Source of the DNA: Candidatus Pelagibacter communis
GTDB lineage: Bacteria; Pseudomonadota; Alphaproteobacteria; Pelagibacterales; Pelagibacteraceae
NCBI RefSeq assembly: GCF_001180225.1
Contig: NZ_CVST01000034.1
Span: 124,001-188,000 of the forward strand
Direction: 5' to 3'
Length of the DNA: 64,000 nt
In this document: one piece after another, positions 8,135 to 16,794 of the stretch
Position numbering within the stretch: the stretch's first letter is position 1
Layout: the number at the start of each line of letters is the position of its first letter
Program-made: the position numbers and the translations under genes
The notes under the pieces: model-generated
What the model saw: the letters and a program-made list of their open reading frames with translations, nothing else
Told to the model about the DNA's origin: nothing
Databases searched by the model: none

Positions 8135-9288
8135 ATATCTGCTCTTAAAATTACAAATAAAATAATTATCAAAAAAGGAATACACATAAAATTTACTATT
8201 TTCCAACTCAACAATGAAATTAAAATTCCTGCTGATAAACTTCCAATTGCTGTAGCAGAAAAAACTATTAGATCATTAAATCCTTGAGCTTTAAATTTTT
8301 CTTGCTCATTGTAGGTGGTAACTAATAAGCTAGTTCCTGAGATGTATAGAAAATTCCACCCTATACCTAAAAATATCAATGAGGCAAAATAATTTATAAA
8401 AGTTGGTTCAAATAAGCTTAATGATATTGTCAAAGCATAAAAAAATACTCCCGTGTACATTATATTTGAAAAACCAAATCTCTTTATTAGATTACCTGTG
8501 AACAATGATGGAAGAAACATTCCAAGTACGTGAAATTGGATAACCAATCCAACTTTGTCTACACTTAATTTATGGACATAATGCATACTAATTGGAGTAG
8601 CTGTCATTAAAAATGCCATAACCACATAACCAAAAGTAGCAGCTACCATTGCTTGTAAAAATTTTGGATCAGAAACAAATTGTTTGTAAGTCCTAACATT
8701 GGAATATGTTGAATTATTTTTATTAGTAATTTTTGAATTTTTATAAAAACTTAAAAAAATTGCAGGCATAATAGTAAGACATGCTAATGCGATATACGAT
8801 CCAACATAAACATGATCACTAATTAAATCTTTTGTTTTATTTGCTAAAGTAATTCCTATAAATGCAGAGACAATTCCTGCTAACAAAAGCATAGAAACTG
8901 CCTTGGGTGCTTTATCTTTTTCAACTGTTTCAGCTGCTGCAAATCTATACTGATGAATGAAAGCCATTCCAGTACCAAGTAAAAAACAAGAAAATGAAAA
9001 TATTATAAAGCTATTAATAAAGATTGAGTAAGCAGCAAGTAAACAAGCTAAAGAGCTACCTATAGATGCCAAAACAAAACCTAAACGTCTGCCAATAATT
9101 GACATAACCTTTGCAGCAAAAATAGTAGAGATTGCTATACCAACAACGTAAATTGAAGGAGGAAAAGTAGCTAGTGATTTAATAGTTGAAAGCTGACTAC
9201 CGATTATTCCACTTAAAAAAACTGTTACATTGGCCGCTGTGAAACCAAAAACTTGGCTTGAAATAAGTAGCGAAAGATTTCTGTTCAT
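8113..9288 (-). CDS. Major facilitator superfamily transporter
   Basis: A 391-residue, strongly hydrophobic protein with about 12 predicted membrane spans in two halves, split by a short charged loop near residue 190. The cytoplasmic loop after the second span carries 'IGRRLGF', the MFS signature region. It sits at the end of the - strand LIV-transporter run; its ATG overlaps by one base the stop of a 22-codon ORF (TAATG), which suggests coupling. Its stop is in the terminator loop. Substrate and direction are unknown; the context would suit export or uptake of a compound related to the adjacent pathway. Confidence 0.85.
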   Translation of the reverse strand: MNRNLSLLISSQVFGFTAANVTVFLSGIIGSQLSTIKSLATFPPSIYVVGIAISTIFAAKVMSIIGRRLGFVLASIGSSLACLLAAYSIFINSFIIFSFSCFLLGTGMAFIHQYRFAAAETVEKDKAPKAVSMLLLAGIVSAFIGITLANKTKDLISDHVYVGSYIALACLTIMPAIFLSFYKNSKITNKNNSTYSNVRTYKQFVSDPKFLQAMVAATFGYVVMAFLMTATPISMHYVHKLSVDKVGLVIQFHVLGMFLPSLFTGNLIKRFGFSNIMYTGVFFYALTISLSLFEPTFINYFASLIFLGIGWNFLYISGTSLLVTTYNEQEKFKAQGFNDLIVFSATAIGSLSAGILISLLSWKIVNFMCIPFLIIILFVILRADIKKAPAN

Positions 9289-9356
9289 TAAAACATATAC
9301 TTGTCAGCCATATACATAGCCCAAGCAATAGCGGCACCTAAAATAATATATTTCAT
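9288..9356 (-). CDS. Candidate 22-residue single-span membrane miniprotein
   Basis: A complete ORF reads M-K-Y-I-I-L-G-A-A-I-A-W-A-M-Y-M-A-D-K-Y-M-F. It lies in the only gap between livM and the MFS gene. ATG 9356 starts 6 bases after the livM stop, and its TAA shares one base with the MFS ATG. That is the same TAATG junction seen between established gene pairs in this window. The composition fits a short membrane helix with a positively charged N-terminus and polar tail. There is no clear Shine-Dalgarno, so translation would rely on reinitiation after livM. It may be a true small protein or only a coupling device. Confidence 0.45.
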   Translation of the reverse strand: MKYIILGAAIAWAMYMADKYMF

Positions 9357-9362
9357 GTTTAA

Positions 9363-10733
9363 TTATTTTATTTCTATTTTTTCTGGAAGTATACCTTTAG
9401 GTCGGTATCTCATTATGAATAACAAACCTAAACCCATCAATAAAAATCTAAAATAAGGAACACTTTCAATAAGATGAGCTTTGATAGCGTTTGTTTCGGG
9501 AATACCTGCTGTAAAGAAGTTAATTAAAAACATTGAAATTGGTGCTGCTTCAATCCATAAAAACCATACAACAAAACCACCTAAAATTGCACCAAAGTTG
9601 TTTCCACTTCCTCCAACTATGACCATAACCCAAATTAAGAATGTATATCTCATTGGTCTATAACTTCCTGGTGTAAATAATCCATCCTGAGTTACTAGCA
9701 TTGCTCCTGCAATTCCAACAATTGCTGAACCTAAAATAAATATTAGCAAATGTTGTTTCACAACATTTTTACCCATAGCATTTGCTGCTTCTTCATTATC
9801 TCTTATTGCTCTCATCATTCTCCCCCATGGAGAATAAAGAGCTTTCTGTGTAAGAATTAAAAGTATTATAACGACAACTAAAAATAAACCTGAGTAACAA
9901 AGTTTAACAAATATTGAAGAGCCCTCTATTACGAATTGATTTAACGCTGCTTGTCTTTCGGATAAATCAGTAATTAGATCTAATTTACTAGATTTAAACT
10001 TTTCTACTAAATTTATAAACCAATCAGTGGTCTGCAGATCGACCTCATATGGAGCTGGCCTCTTTAAGCCAATAACATTTTTAACACCTCTAGTTAACCA
10101 GTCCTCATGCTTAATTATTGCTATTACAATTTCTGAAATCAATAGTGTTGCAATTGCTAGATAATCAGCTCTCAAACCTAAAGCAACTTTTCCAACTATA
10201 AAGGCTAAACCTCCAGCAAATAATGCACCTACGATCCAGGAGAAAATGATAGGTAAACCAAACCCACCGAGAAAACCAGTAGTTGCAGGATTTACAGCTT
10301 CAATTTTTTCAATACCTGGTTCCGCTGTAACTCTGATAATTATGATAGCTGCAATAATTAAAGCTGCAATACTGTAAGTTCTTAATTTTGATTTTTCAAA
10401 ATTTTTCAAAATAAATCTGATAACTAAAACCATTACAATGATGAGCCATAAGCACATTAAAATATCAAATCCGCCAGCTCTCCATGCTTCCTGAACAGGA
10501 TCAACTGAAATTATTACTGCAGCGAGACCCCCTAAAGCAGTGTATCCCATTATTCCAAAATTAATTAAACCAGCATAACCCCATTGTATGTTTGCACCCA
10601 TAGTCATAACTGCTGAAATTAAACAAAGATTAAATATAGATAATGCAATATTCCATGATTGAAAAATTCCAACTAATAAGATTAGAACCATCATGATGCT
10701 GTATGCTGCAATAACGTTTAGATTTTTTCTCAC
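9363..10733 (-). CDS. livM: LIV-type ABC transporter permease, LivM family (long form)
   Basis: A 456-residue inner-membrane permease of the branched-chain amino acid (HAAT) family, one of two permease subunits. The LivM signatures 'INFGIMGYTALGG' and 'AIRDNEEAANAMG' (coupling loop for the ATPase) are both present. It is clearly longer than the usual 320-360 residues and than the paralogue at 17.5-18.6 kb. Extra material includes hydrophobic segments near residues 90-150 and a hydrophilic stretch around 215-270, probably periplasmic. It overlaps livH by 4 bases. The likely binding protein partner is encoded convergently at 6.9-8.1 kb. Confidence 0.9.
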   Translation of the reverse strand: MRKNLNVIAAYSIMMVLILLVGIFQSWNIALSIFNLCLISAVMTMGANIQWGYAGLINFGIMGYTALGGLAAVIISVDPVQEAWRAGGFDILMCLWLIIVMVLVIRFILKNFEKSKLRTYSIAALIIAAIIIIRVTAEPGIEKIEAVNPATTGFLGGFGLPIIFSWIVGALFAGGLAFIVGKVALGLRADYLAIATLLISEIVIAIIKHEDWLTRGVKNVIGLKRPAPYEVDLQTTDWFINLVEKFKSSKLDLITDLSERQAALNQFVIEGSSIFVKLCYSGLFLVVVIILLILTQKALYSPWGRMMRAIRDNEEAANAMGKNVVKQHLLIFILGSAIVGIAGAMLVTQDGLFTPGSYRPMRYTFLIWVMVIVGGSGNNFGAILGGFVVWFLWIEAAPISMFLINFFTAGIPETNAIKAHLIESVPYFRFLLMGLGLLFIMRYRPKGILPEKIEIK

Positions 10734-11740
10734 AATACTTTCCCTTTGAATATCCCTGATGGTCTATAAAGTAATACAATCACCAAGATTGAAAATGAAA
10801 CTGCAAATTTGTAATCGGTCGAAAGTAATTGAACTAAGCCTTCTGGCTCCATACTCTCAGGTAATATGTACATAAAAAATTTCTTATATGCATATGTTAA
10901 TAAAATTTCTGAAAAAGCAATCACATAGCCACCTAAAAATGCACCGAAAGGATTTCCAATTCCTCCAACGATTGCTGCAGCAAAAATAGGAAGCATATTA
11001 TTAAAGTAAGTGAAAGGTTTAAAACTTTTATCTAAACCATACAAAGCTCCTCCAATAGTGGCTAAAATTCCTGCAATTACCCAGGTTACCAATACTATTT
11101 TCTTTGGATCTATTCCTGAAAGCAAAGCAAGATCTTCGTTATCAGAGTAAGCTTTCATGCTTTTTCCTGTTTTAGTTTTATTTAAAAACCAGAACAATAA
11201 AGAGACTAAAACTATTGTAACAAAAATAGTAATGACTTGAGTAGATTTAAGGGCAAGTCCTTCGTTTAAACCTGTCATTTCTTTAAATTCTCTAGCCTTG
11301 ATAATGAATTTTTCTCCATCAAAAAACCTTCTATCTCCTGGACCTATTATAATTCTAACAACTGCTTGGGTTACAAACATCACACCGATACTAACCATAG
11401 CAAACTGAACTGGAGGACTTTTTTGAGTTCTGTAATACTTAAAAACAAATTTATCGATTGTAAGCATGTATAAAATCATAAAAAAAATACCAAATGGAAG
11501 TGCAATTAAAGCTGTAGGCAGAACTCCAAGAGAAATACCTAAAGATTGAAAATACCAAGTGAATAAAATTGTCATCATGGTTCCAAATGACATCATGTCT
11601 CCAGTTGCAAAATTAGCAAATCTCAGAATTCCATAAATTAAAGTAACAAAAATTGCACCCAAAGCTAATTGAGAACCGTAAGTAAGTCCTGGAATAAAAA
11701 TATAATTTAGTAAAAGAATTATTGCATTAATAAGATCCAT
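10730..11740 (-). CDS. livH: LIV-type ABC transporter permease, LivH family
   Basis: A 336-residue polytopic permease of the LivH family that pairs with LivM. Seen are the N-terminal 'GLTYGSQLALGAIFVTLIYG' type opening, 'RFANFATGDMMSFG', and the ATPase-coupling segment 'KAYSDNEDLALLSGIDP'. At 336 residues it is somewhat longer than the paralogue at 18.7-19.6 kb (297). The stop overlaps livM by 4 bases; it starts 1 base after the livF stop. Acts in the inner membrane. Confidence 0.9.
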   Translation of the reverse strand: MDLINAIILLLNYIFIPGLTYGSQLALGAIFVTLIYGILRFANFATGDMMSFGTMMTILFTWYFQSLGISLGVLPTALIALPFGIFFMILYMLTIDKFVFKYYRTQKSPPVQFAMVSIGVMFVTQAVVRIIIGPGDRRFFDGEKFIIKAREFKEMTGLNEGLALKSTQVITIFVTIVLVSLLFWFLNKTKTGKSMKAYSDNEDLALLSGIDPKKIVLVTWVIAGILATIGGALYGLDKSFKPFTYFNNMLPIFAAAIVGGIGNPFGAFLGGYVIAFSEILLTYAYKKFFMYILPESMEPEGLVQLLSTDYKFAVSFSILVIVLLYRPSGIFKGKVL

Positions 11741-11741
11741 A

Positions 11742-12449
11742 TTATCCTCCTAAGAAAGAGCTTCTTACTCTTGGATCGTTCAATAATTCTTTGCCTGTTC
11801 CTGAATAACGATTTTCTCCAGTAACTAATACGTAGCCTCTATCAGAAATATTTAATGCTTGTTTAGCATTTTGTTCTACCATTAAAATAGCAACATTAGT
11901 TCTTTTTACTTTAACGATATGATCAAACAATTCATCCATAACAATTGGTGATACCCCTGCAGTTGGTTCATCTAACATTAGTACTGTCGGTTTAATCATT
12001 AATGCTCTTCCAAGCGCTACTTGTTGTCTTTGACCACCAGATAATTCACCTACCATTTGGTCTCTTTTTTCTCTAAGGATTGGAAATAGTTCGTAAATTT
12101 CCTCAATAATATTTTTTATCTCAGAGTTTACTAAAAAGGCGCCCATTTCTAAATTTTCCTCAACCGTCATTCCCGCAAAAACATTTTTTGTTTGAGGAAC
12201 AAATGAAATTCCTTGTTTAACTCGATCCTGTGGAGAAAGTTTTGAAATATCCTTACCATCAATTTTAACTGATCCAGATTTTAAATTTAATAAACCTAAC
12301 ATTGCTTTCATAGCTGTAGATTTTCCAGCACCATTAGGTCCTAGAATAGAAACAATTTCTCCTTTGTTTACTTCAACAGAACAAGAATTAATTATATCTG
12401 GTCCATTTCCATAACCACCAGTCATCTCTATTCCCTCAAAATATGCCAT
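11742..12449 (-). CDS. livF: LIV-type ABC transporter ATP-binding protein, LivF family
   Basis: A 235-residue ABC ATPase. Walker A 'GPNGAGKST' lies near residues 38-46, the signature 'LSGGQRQQV' near 135, and Walker B 'VLMLDEPTAG' near 157. The C-terminal 'VEQNAKQAL' and closing 'SSFLGG' are characteristic of LivF rather than LivG. It shares one base with livG upstream and lies one base before livH. It works with LivG to energise the LivHM permease on the cytoplasmic face. Confidence 0.92.
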   Translation of the reverse strand: MAYFEGIEMTGGYGNGPDIINSCSVEVNKGEIVSILGPNGAGKSTAMKAMLGLLNLKSGSVKIDGKDISKLSPQDRVKQGISFVPQTKNVFAGMTVEENLEMGAFLVNSEIKNIIEEIYELFPILREKRDQMVGELSGGQRQQVALGRALMIKPTVLMLDEPTAGVSPIVMDELFDHIVKVKRTNVAILMVEQNAKQALNISDRGYVLVTGENRYSGTGKELLNDPRVRSSFLGG

Positions 12450-13237
12450 TAAACTTCATCCTTTAATTTTGATCCTCTGCCAAGATAACTTTCTATTACC
12501 TTTTCATCTTTTTTAGCTTCATCAACCGTACCCTCAAATAAAACCGAACCTTCAGCCATAACAATTACGGGATCACATAATCTCCCTATAAAATCCATAT
12601 CATGCTCAATCATACAAAAAGTATAACCTTTTTCTTTATTTAGCTTTTCGATTGCAGTGCCGAGATCTTTTAATAAAGTTCTATTTACTCCTGCCCCTAC
12701 TTCATCCAGTAATACTAATTTTGCATCAACCATCATAGTTCTTCCAAGTTCTAACAATTTTTTTTGACCTCCAGAAAGATTTCCTGCAAGCTCATTTGAC
12801 AAATGCCCTAGATTTAAGAATTCAACTACTTCTTTTGCTTTTTCTTTAACTTCTGCTTCCTCTTTTGCAACTAACCCTGGCTTAAATAATGCTGTCATTA
12901 ACTTTTCACCTGATTGATTTCCTGGAACCATCATCAAGTTTTCTAGAACAGACAAATTTGAAAACTCATGAGCTATTTGAAAAGTTCTAAGTAATCCTTT
13001 AGGAAATAATTCATAAGATGGAACATCTGTGATATTTTCTTCATCAAATGTTACACTCCCACCTGAAGATTTTAAATTTCCTGCAATTAAATTAAATAAA
13101 GTTGTTTTGCCAGATCCGTTTGGTCCAATTATACCTGTGATAGTTCCTCTTTTAACTTTTATAGAACAATCAGAAACTGCAGCAAGTCCTCCAAAATACT
13201 TTGATAAATTATTTATCTCTAAAATATTATCAGACAT
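12449..13237 (-). CDS. livG: LIV-type ABC transporter ATP-binding protein, LivG family
   Basis: A 262-residue ABC ATPase of the LivG type: Walker A 'GPNGSGKTT', signature 'LSGGQKKLL', Walker B 'LVLLDEVGAGVN' and the switch histidine in 'MIEHDMDFI'. The usual LivG Walker B reads 'DEPAAG' or 'DEPTAG'; here the proline is replaced by valine ('DEVGAG'), while the catalytic glutamate remains. The gene directly abuts the upstream ProC-like gene (no spacer), so both are almost certainly on one transcript. Confidence 0.92.
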   Translation of the reverse strand: MSDNILEINNLSKYFGGLAAVSDCSIKVKRGTITGIIGPNGSGKTTLFNLIAGNLKSSGGSVTFDEENITDVPSYELFPKGLLRTFQIAHEFSNLSVLENLMMVPGNQSGEKLMTALFKPGLVAKEEAEVKEKAKEVVEFLNLGHLSNELAGNLSGGQKKLLELGRTMMVDAKLVLLDEVGAGVNRTLLKDLGTAIEKLNKEKGYTFCMIEHDMDFIGRLCDPVIVMAEGSVLFEGTVDEAKKDEKVIESYLGRGSKLKDEV

Positions 13238-14005
13238 TTATTTATCTAATCTTTTGTAAATGCTATTTAAAGTTTTCTCTAATGATTTATAAAAACCAGA
13301 TTTTGACAATTCATTTACACCCTGCTCATTTAATCCCTTAGGTGTTTGCGACTCTTTAACTAACTCTCTTAAGTTTTCTTTAGAATGTATAACTGCATCT
13401 TCTGACAAAGCTAAAAACAAAGAAGTTATATATTTTTGAGCATTATTTCTTTTTACTCCTTTTTTAACTAACCAATCAGACATTACTCTTTGCATTTCAT
13501 AAAAAGGTGCCATCATTCCAGAAGTAGACCAAAAGTTTATTGAGGATTTTTCATTTTTGATTTCTACAGTAGTTCCTAAATGATTAAAAAAAGCTTTCAC
13601 TTTTGAATTTGGAGGACAAATTGGAACTGGTCCTTTCTTTAATGATATTGGTGGCAAAGGAATTGCTCTTACTATTTTTGCTTTTACTTTAATGGCTTTT
13701 TTTAACTGTGATAGAGTTATTGTAGAAATAAAGCTAACAATTGTTTGACTAGACTTAAATTTTAAATTTTTAATTATCTTATCTCCCACCGTAGGTGTAA
13801 TAGATAAAAATACCCAAGTAGATTGATCAACAATTTGTTGATTATCTTTAGCAATAACTATTTTTTTGAACTTTTTTTTTAAACTTTTGGCAATCTGCTT
13901 ATTCCTTGGAGAAATTATTATTTTTTTATATTTAAGGTTAGATTTACATATTCCAGTTATTACTGAAGATGCAATTTTACCCGTACCAATAAAACCTAAA
14001 ATCAT
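13238..14005 (-). CDS. Pyrroline-5-carboxylate reductase (ProC)-like oxidoreductase
   Basis: A 255-residue NAD(P)H-dependent reductase of the ProC superfamily. The N-terminus 'ILGFIGTGKIASSVITG' is the Rossmann dinucleotide-binding segment. 'VRAIPLPPISLKKGPVPIC' occupies the position of the ProC 'RxMPNxP' motif, and 'KESQTPKGLNEQGV' that of the C-terminal 'SPGGTT' active-site loop. Both motifs diverge from housekeeping ProC, so a substrate other than P5C is plausible, such as another cyclic imine. It lies between glaH and livG in a transporter/catabolic run rather than with proline biosynthesis genes. Ends flush with the livG start. Confidence 0.72.
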   Translation of the reverse strand: MILGFIGTGKIASSVITGICKSNLKYKKIIISPRNKQIAKSLKKKFKKIVIAKDNQQIVDQSTWVFLSITPTVGDKIIKNLKFKSSQTIVSFISTITLSQLKKAIKVKAKIVRAIPLPPISLKKGPVPICPPNSKVKAFFNHLGTTVEIKNEKSSINFWSTSGMMAPFYEMQRVMSDWLVKKGVKRNNAQKYITSLFLALSEDAVIHSKENLRELVKESQTPKGLNEQGVNELSKSGFYKSLEKTLNSIYKRLDK

Positions 14006-14039
14006 AATATTTTGGTTACTTTATATTGATTATATTGAA

Positions 14040-14951
14040 TTAATTAACAAAAAAAGATCCTCTAATTCTCAACAATTCTCTGCTTAATTCTTTATTTTCT
14101 TTGAAAGGTTTTCTTCCATGAAGCCAAAAATAATTATTTGCAATTATAGAGCAACCAACCGGTAACTTTGTAATTACTTTATTTTCACTTCCTTCCAGAG
14201 CATCAGATAATCTCTGTAAAAAATTGCCTTGTTCCATGTTTTTTGGTTCAGGAAATTGGTCAATATATGAAATGTGTGGTCTTCCTTTATCATCTGAAGA
14301 AAAAACTGGATGCTCAACTTTATAATCTACATTTTTACTCTTAGGTGAGCTCCAAAGAAAATCTTGTTTACCCACAGGATCATTTGATAGTTCTTTGCAA
14401 TGTTCCCAATCATCTAAATGCAACATCGCAGTCTCTCCACCCTCTACATTTTCTTCTTCTAACTTTGTCATAATTAACCAATCAGTAATTTCTTTAACAT
14501 AAGTTCCATCTGTATGAAGATCCATATTACGGTAAGCTTTTCTTAAATAAGAGTCACTCGCGTCTTCGTGTTTAACATGAAAACGAGCATAGTATTTTCC
14601 TGCCATTGAATCATGGTTAGGATTTCCAATTAAATAGGCAATAGCTGTTGATAATTTTACTAAAAATTTATCATTAATTTTTGGTGAAATATTTTTTGGT
14701 CCAATTATAAAACAACCAGTTGAACGATCTCTAATTATTGAGTTCATTAGTTTACTAAGTTTATTTTCTGTTAAATCATCTAAACTTTTTGCTATTGTAA
14801 ACCTTGTAAAAGGCTTTAGTTCTAAAGCTGTTAAGTCAAATTTATTAAATGGAAAAACTAATTTCTTAATAATCTCATCAGTAATTTTAATATTCAAAAT
14901 TCTTTTTGATTTATCATGTTCTTGAATTTCTAAACCAGGTATTTTTTCCAT
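14040..14951 (-). CDS. glaH: Glutarate 2-hydroxylase (CsiD/GlaH family Fe(II)/2-oxoglutarate dioxygenase)
   Basis: A 303-residue protein that aligns along its whole length with the CsiD family as I know it. Markers are 'IAYLIGNPNHDSMAGKYYAR', 'SDSYLRKAYRNMDLH' and the C-terminal 'FWLHGRKPF'. Iron ligands are H146, D148 ('HTDGT') and H278 ('WLHGR'); an arginine after H278 (R291 or R295) would bind 2-oxoglutarate. The E. coli enzyme hydroxylates glutarate to L-2-hydroxyglutarate in lysine degradation. The usual partner oxidase LhgO is not adjacent; a general FAD oxidase could be elsewhere. The gene sits between AzlD and the ProC-like reductase in the 13-kb - strand run, which suggests C5-diacid or lysine-derived catabolism. 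Confidence 0.88.
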   Translation of the reverse strand: MEKIPGLEIQEHDKSKRILNIKITDEIIKKLVFPFNKFDLTALELKPFTRFTIAKSLDDLTENKLSKLMNSIIRDRSTGCFIIGPKNISPKINDKFLVKLSTAIAYLIGNPNHDSMAGKYYARFHVKHEDASDSYLRKAYRNMDLHTDGTYVKEITDWLIMTKLEEENVEGGETAMLHLDDWEHCKELSNDPVGKQDFLWSSPKSKNVDYKVEHPVFSSDDKGRPHISYIDQFPEPKNMEQGNFLQRLSDALEGSENKVITKLPVGCSIIANNYFWLHGRKPFKENKELSRELLRIRGSFFVN

Positions 14952-14991
14952 AAGAAACCTTAAGTTAAGTTTTTTAATAAATCAATTTTAT

Positions 14992-15315
14992 TTAGAAATA
15001 ATTAACTAATATTGACATACTTATGGCAGAGAAAATTGTGGGATAAACATAATTTTTTTTAGAAATAAAAAAAACAGTTAAGGATAGTACAACAACAACA
15101 AATCTTACTAAGTAGCTTGAGTCATCCATTACACCAACTGGAAAAATTATTGTTCTTGCAATTAGGGCTGCTAAAGTTGCATAAGCTAAACAGTTAAACC
15201 ATTTAAATATCTTAGAAGTTTCTTTTATACCTTCTGAGCTTATTGCTCCAAGAAATCTTGATAAAAAAGTTGCAAGGGATGTCACCAAAATTGCTAAAAC
15301 GATACTAGTTGACAT
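14992..15315 (-). CDS. azlD: AzlD-family branched-chain amino acid exporter small subunit
   Basis: A 107-residue protein with about four hydrophobic segments, typical in size for AzlD (PF05437). Residues near the start ('TFLSRFLGA') match the conserved 'T.L.R' region. It overlaps azlC by 11 bases, the standard order for the two-component AzlCD amino acid exporter. Its placement in a LIV importer operon is notable. Confidence 0.85.
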   Translation of the reverse strand: MSTSIVLAILVTSLATFLSRFLGAISSEGIKETSKIFKWFNCLAYATLAALIARTIIFPVGVMDDSSYLVRFVVVVLSLTVFFISKKNYVYPTIFSAISMSILVNYF

Positions 15316-16009
15316 TTTTTTCTCCTATTAAGTAAGCAATAGTACCACCAACTACTCCACCTAATAAAATAGACCATTCAGGTGAAAAAAAATAAAAAAC
15401 AGGTCCCAAAATAATTCCAAGTAAAACTGATAAAGTTACTTGTCTTGTTTTTGACGCTCCTACCATCATGCATAAAAAATATACAGGATTTAAAATAGCT
15501 AAACCCATCATCATTTCTTTGTTTAAATATTCTGAAAAATAAAAACCTATTAAAGTCCCAATTACAGCAACACTCCAAGTAGCGCTTCCAATCCCTATCC
15601 AATAATCAATTCTATATTTTTCTGGAATAGTCTTATAATTACTCTTCATAATCAACCAAGCTGATACAGCTATGAAATGGCATGAAAAATAATATTTCCA
15701 CTTTGGCTGATCTTCATGCATCATTAATGGAAACAAAGAAACAGCCATTGGATATAAACGAGCATTAACAAACCAAACTGCTAAAAAAATATTTAACAAA
15801 GAAGCGCCAACCAATAAAGACTCTGCCATAACTAGAGATCCTGGCAATGCATAAGTCAGCATGGTAGAAAAAATGCTTTCTTGAATATTGAAGCCAAGAT
15901 TTTTTAAAAGAGCTCCTATAGCAATAAAACAACAACCTAAAGCTATTGCTGGGCTATCGTGAGCTAGTATTGATTTATAGCCTTTAAAAAAGAAATCTTT
16001 ATTTATCAT
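15305..16009 (-). CDS. azlC: AzlC-family branched-chain amino acid exporter large subunit
   Basis: A 234-residue membrane protein of the AzlC family (PF03591). The segment 'SPAIALGCCFIAIGALLKNLGF' near the N-terminus and the 'VNARLYPMAVSL' loop are recognisable. With AzlD it forms an exporter for branched-chain amino acids or analogues. It shares one base with the upstream livF gene and overlaps azlD, so exporter and importer subunits are made from one message. A role in overflow or toxic-analogue relief is inference. Confidence 0.85.
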   Translation of the reverse strand: MINKDFFFKGYKSILAHDSPAIALGCCFIAIGALLKNLGFNIQESIFSTMLTYALPGSLVMAESLLVGASLLNIFLAVWFVNARLYPMAVSLFPLMMHEDQPKWKYYFSCHFIAVSAWLIMKSNYKTIPEKYRIDYWIGIGSATWSVAVIGTLIGFYFSEYLNKEMMMGLAILNPVYFLCMMVGASKTRQVTLSVLLGIILGPVFYFFSPEWSILLGGVVGGTIAYLIGEKNVN

Positions 16010-16794
16010 TAGCCACCAAGGAATAGTCTACCAACATCAGGGTTTTGCAATAACTCATCCCCTTTGCCAGCAATTGCAGTTTGTCCAGATACTAATACAT
16101 ATCCAATGTCTGCAAATTCTAGTCCTTTTTTGGCATTTTGTTCAACTAATATAATAGTTTTCTTTTCATTTTGTTGAAGATCTCTCAAAATTTCAAAAAC
16201 CATGTCAATATATCTAGGTTCTAAACCAATTGAAGGTTCATCAACTAATAGAACGGATGGTTTCATAACTAAAGCTCTAGAGATTTCTAACAATCTTCTT
16301 TCACCACCTGATAAAACTTTAGCAGGCTGATTTCTTCTATTTCTTAATCTCTCGTATTTTTCTAAAATTCTTTCAGCTTCTTCAAAAGACTCTTCAGTTT
16401 TATCTTTAATATATCCACCCATTAATAAGTTTTCTTCAACTGTCATATCTGGGAATACAGAATTATCTTGTAAGATATATGCAATTCCAACTGATTTTAA
16501 TTTTTCAGCTGGTGTAAGATTTGTAATTTCTTTTCCTTCTATTTCAATTTGACCAGAGAAGATGTTCGTAAATCCATAAATTGAGTGAAGAATTGTAGAT
16601 TTACCAGCTCCGTTTGGTCCAATCAAACACAATGATTGTGCTTTGTTCACGAATAAATCAAAATTATGTAATATTTCCATTTTACCATACCCAGCATTTA
16701 AATTTTTAATTGTAAGATGTATTTCATTTGGAGATAGTTTTTTTAAATCTTTTGGTGTTGGAGCTTTTCCTAAAACTTCATATTGATTTGACAT
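16009..16794 (-). CDS. livF: LIV-type ABC transporter ATP-binding protein, LivF family (second system)
   Basis: A 261-residue LivF-type ATPase: Walker A 'GPNGAGKST', signature 'LSGGERRLL', Walker B 'VLLVDEPSIGLEP', and the LivF-type ending 'VEQNAKKGLEFADIG' then 'LFLGG'. It carries an N-terminal extension of about 25 residues compared with the first LivF (residues before 'IHLTIKNLNAGYG'). It overlaps livG and azlC by one base each. Partner of the LivHM pair at 17.5-19.6 kb. Confidence 0.92.
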   Translation of the reverse strand: MSNQYEVLGKAPTPKDLKKLSPNEIHLTIKNLNAGYGKMEILHNFDLFVNKAQSLCLIGPNGAGKSTILHSIYGFTNIFSGQIEIEGKEITNLTPAEKLKSVGIAYILQDNSVFPDMTVEENLLMGGYIKDKTEESFEEAERILEKYERLRNRRNQPAKVLSGGERRLLEISRALVMKPSVLLVDEPSIGLEPRYIDMVFEILRDLQQNEKKTIILVEQNAKKGLEFADIGYVLVSGQTAIAGKGDELLQNPDVGRLFLGG

